DNA from: Chara braunii
Taxonomy: Eukaryota > Streptophyta > Charophyceae > Charales > Characeae
Direction of reading: 5' to 3'
NCBI GenBank assembly: GCA_003427395.1
Contig: BFEA01000127.1
Span: forward strand, 685,309-741,561
DNA length: 56,253 bases
The notes under the pieces were generated by a model. That model did not search any database. It was given only the letters and a program-made list of their open reading frames with translations, and was not told the DNA's origin. A program made the position numbers and the translations under genes. The stretch's first letter is position 1, and every line of letters begins with the position of its first letter. Positions 54,641-56,253 of the stretch are shown here, in pieces.

Positions 54641-55109
54641 GCTGCATTGAGTACCTCCGCTTAGACACGTATTGTCGTGAGCCCTACGCTTGGTCACGTG
54701 CTGACATGAAACTCCTCAAGCGTTTCCATTCCCCAATGCCCCAATCCTTGATTCATTATGCTTTGAAATCCAGTGTTTGGTGATGACCAATTTGTCATCA
54801 TTGGTATCATAATTTCTTCTGTTGCAGTAAGCATATCGTCCCTGCAAACTTTCTCCAACCTAACGCTCCCCCGTCTGGCCACGTAGCTGTAAACCATGTT
54901 CTCCACACTTGGAGCTGTTAACTGAGACTGCCTGACTCAGTCAGCAACCACACCTCTCGTCCGCAGGCCTGTTGCGGCACTCAGCGGTGCGACCACGCTT
55001 TCCTCTACCCTGAGCCAACTCCTCCGAACTCTGATTCTCGCCTACTTCCTAATACCACTCACCTCCAAATTCTAGTCAGAAGGACAGGTGTTTCACAAGG
55101 AAGGAGACA
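54641..55109. other. Non-coding stretch
   Basis: Continuation of array-like words (CTTGGTCACG) then unique sequence. No gene is seen. Confidence 0.4.
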
Positions 55110-56165
55110 TATTAGAAGGTAGATGGTCCTGGGTCGAAATGGGGTGCCAGGGAGAAGTGCTTAGGATTCTAAACATATACGTGCCCAACGCAGAAAACGA
55201 ACGACTTGTGTTTTTTTATAGCTACCAATAATCATAGAAGACGACTGGAACACGACATTGGAACCTAGCCTAGATCGCATCTCCCGATCCCTGCTGCTGG
55301 GCCCCACACGAGTCGGCACTCACATCTGAAACATAGTTTGAACAGATCGATCCGTTTGGAACCCTTCATCCTCGTGAAGTCTTCTCCCTAATCAAAAGAA
55401 ACCGAGCAAACCGTAAGTCACTCTCAAGGATCGACTTTTTCCTAATCTCCGAGCTCCCGCAAAGAGCAATTAAGGAGGCTAGAAGCAACACCCTTCAAAG
55501 GGTTGGATCATAAACCCACCTACCTGCTCCTCAACTTCAACTCCCCAGTAAAAAAAAGTCTGGGCTGCTACAAACTAAATAACTCTCTCCTCTCCACAGA
55601 CCTTTTGAGAGAGGCAGTTAGATGGAACTGACTGCTAATGCGACAGAACGAGGAGGGGCAACATAACTGACACCAATGGTTGATAAACATTTATGCGGAC
55701 CTTTCCCAGACTACTTCGTCTGGGTCGAGAAACATAGCAACAAAACACAAAATCAGAAAGGAGGAACTCCAAATTGCTATGTCTATCACGAAAACTAACC
55801 TCATCTTAGATCCCACAAACAACTTCTATCATGACCTACTCGCATCCACCAAAGATGAGTTGAACAAATGGAGGCGATGGGAGTTTAGGGGCTTACAACT
55901 ACGCGCCCGAATGATAGACTACAACCTCAACGAATCCATGTCAAAGTTCTTCTTCTCTAATATCTAGGCCAATGCTAGAAACAACATGATCGAGAGGATG
56001 AAAGACCCAGCGGACCAGGGCAAAAAGATGAGAGGAAGGGGTGGGTGGGGTCTTCGGAGGGGTTTCATCTGGACAACCGAGTGGCCGAGTACTGTAGGTG
56101 AGTGCCATCCGTCTAGTAGTATCTCACCTCCACAACAACCTGGGCTAAAAAAAAAAAAAAAAAAA
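55110..56165 (+). mobile_element. LINE J, internally deleted, different family
   Basis: Plus-strand endonuclease remnants (RILNIYVPNAENERLVFF, about 55160-55210; FGTLHPREVFSLIKRN and LSRIDFFLISELP, about 55350-55460) lead into a linker frame (55680-55967, WEFRGLQLRARMIDYNLNES). The RT and everything after it are missing. The sequence passes to a 3' stretch with the hairpin AGGTGAG...CTCACCT (about 56096-56131) and a 19-base poly(A) at 56147-56165. The 3' hairpin differs from that of the other LINEs. Confidence 0.7.
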
Positions 56166-56188
56166 GAGCCCAGCGCAAACACTTTTGG

Positions 56189-56253
56189 CTTTCTCTTATA
56201 CACATCTAGATGTGTAAATCAATCTTCTATACCAAGGAAATTCCTAAGTTGGA
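56189..56253. other. Probable sequencing-library junction at the contig end
   Basis: TCTCTTATACACATCT followed directly by AGATGTGTA (56192-56216) is 25 bases of two head-to-head Tn5/Nextera mosaic ends. The next 35 bases (56219-56253) are identical to 36180-36214. This is the structure of a Nextera mate-pair circle junction, not genomic sequence. Confidence 0.8.

Overview
This is 56 kb of eukaryotic nuclear DNA made almost entirely of transposable elements and their debris. I found no intact host gene, no operon and no CRISPR array. The likely source is a streptophyte (green plant lineage), with a charophyte-type alga as my best guess. The reasons are a plastid-type rpoB fragment, a mitochondrial-type 23S rRNA fragment, plant-L1-like LINEs with a zf-RVT-type zinc motif, a Ty3/gypsy chromovirus whose primer binding site resembles the plant initiator-Met type, and many GA and poly(A) microsatellites. 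The species is inference.

Layout. 0-20.2 kb: broken LINEs of one family in both orientations (A 114-560 minus, B 3419-6875 minus, C 9264-10560 minus, D 12277-16064 plus, F 16346-18345 minus, E 18346-20180 plus). They are interleaved with DNA transposons: a TIR element at 2272-3242, a long-TIR element at 10751-12276, and a hAT-like element at 16919-17703 with a perfect 8-bp target duplication that carries a further MITE. A mitochondrial-type LSU rRNA fragment lies at 6880-7076. 20.2-24.9 kb: non-coding sequence with tandem and simple repeats. 24988-34046: a complete but dead Ty3/gypsy chromovirus, inserted in a GA microsatellite, whose 5' LTR was later hit by a 144-bp plastid rpoB insertion. 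34-39 kb: non-coding, with a duplicated ~460-bp block and a LINE 3' end. 39.4-42.9 kb: LINE H, with a zinc-knuckle ORF1 and the first codons of an endonuclease. 42.7-43.9 kb: an inverted duplication. 43.97-52.24 kb: LINE G (minus), the longest LINE, itself carrying a 296-bp MITE. 52.9-54.6 kb: a tandem array with GA tracts and repeated TGACGTGG motifs. 55.1-56.17 kb: an internally deleted LINE of another family.

The LINE ORFs share one plan: APE endonuclease, linker, reverse transcriptase, thumb, CxxC...HxxxxC zinc motif, C-terminal domain, then a 3' UTR ending in a conserved multi-hairpin module and poly(A). That module also occurs without a recognisable LINE ORF next to it, as expected of SINE-like passengers or heavily truncated LINEs. 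All copies carry stops or frameshifts, several of them Trp-to-stop changes that fit cytosine deamination in silenced DNA.

The last ~65 bases look like an assembly artefact: a Nextera mosaic-end junction followed by 35 bases that repeat positions 36180-36214, about 20 kb upstream in the same orientation, as a mate-pair circle junction would give.
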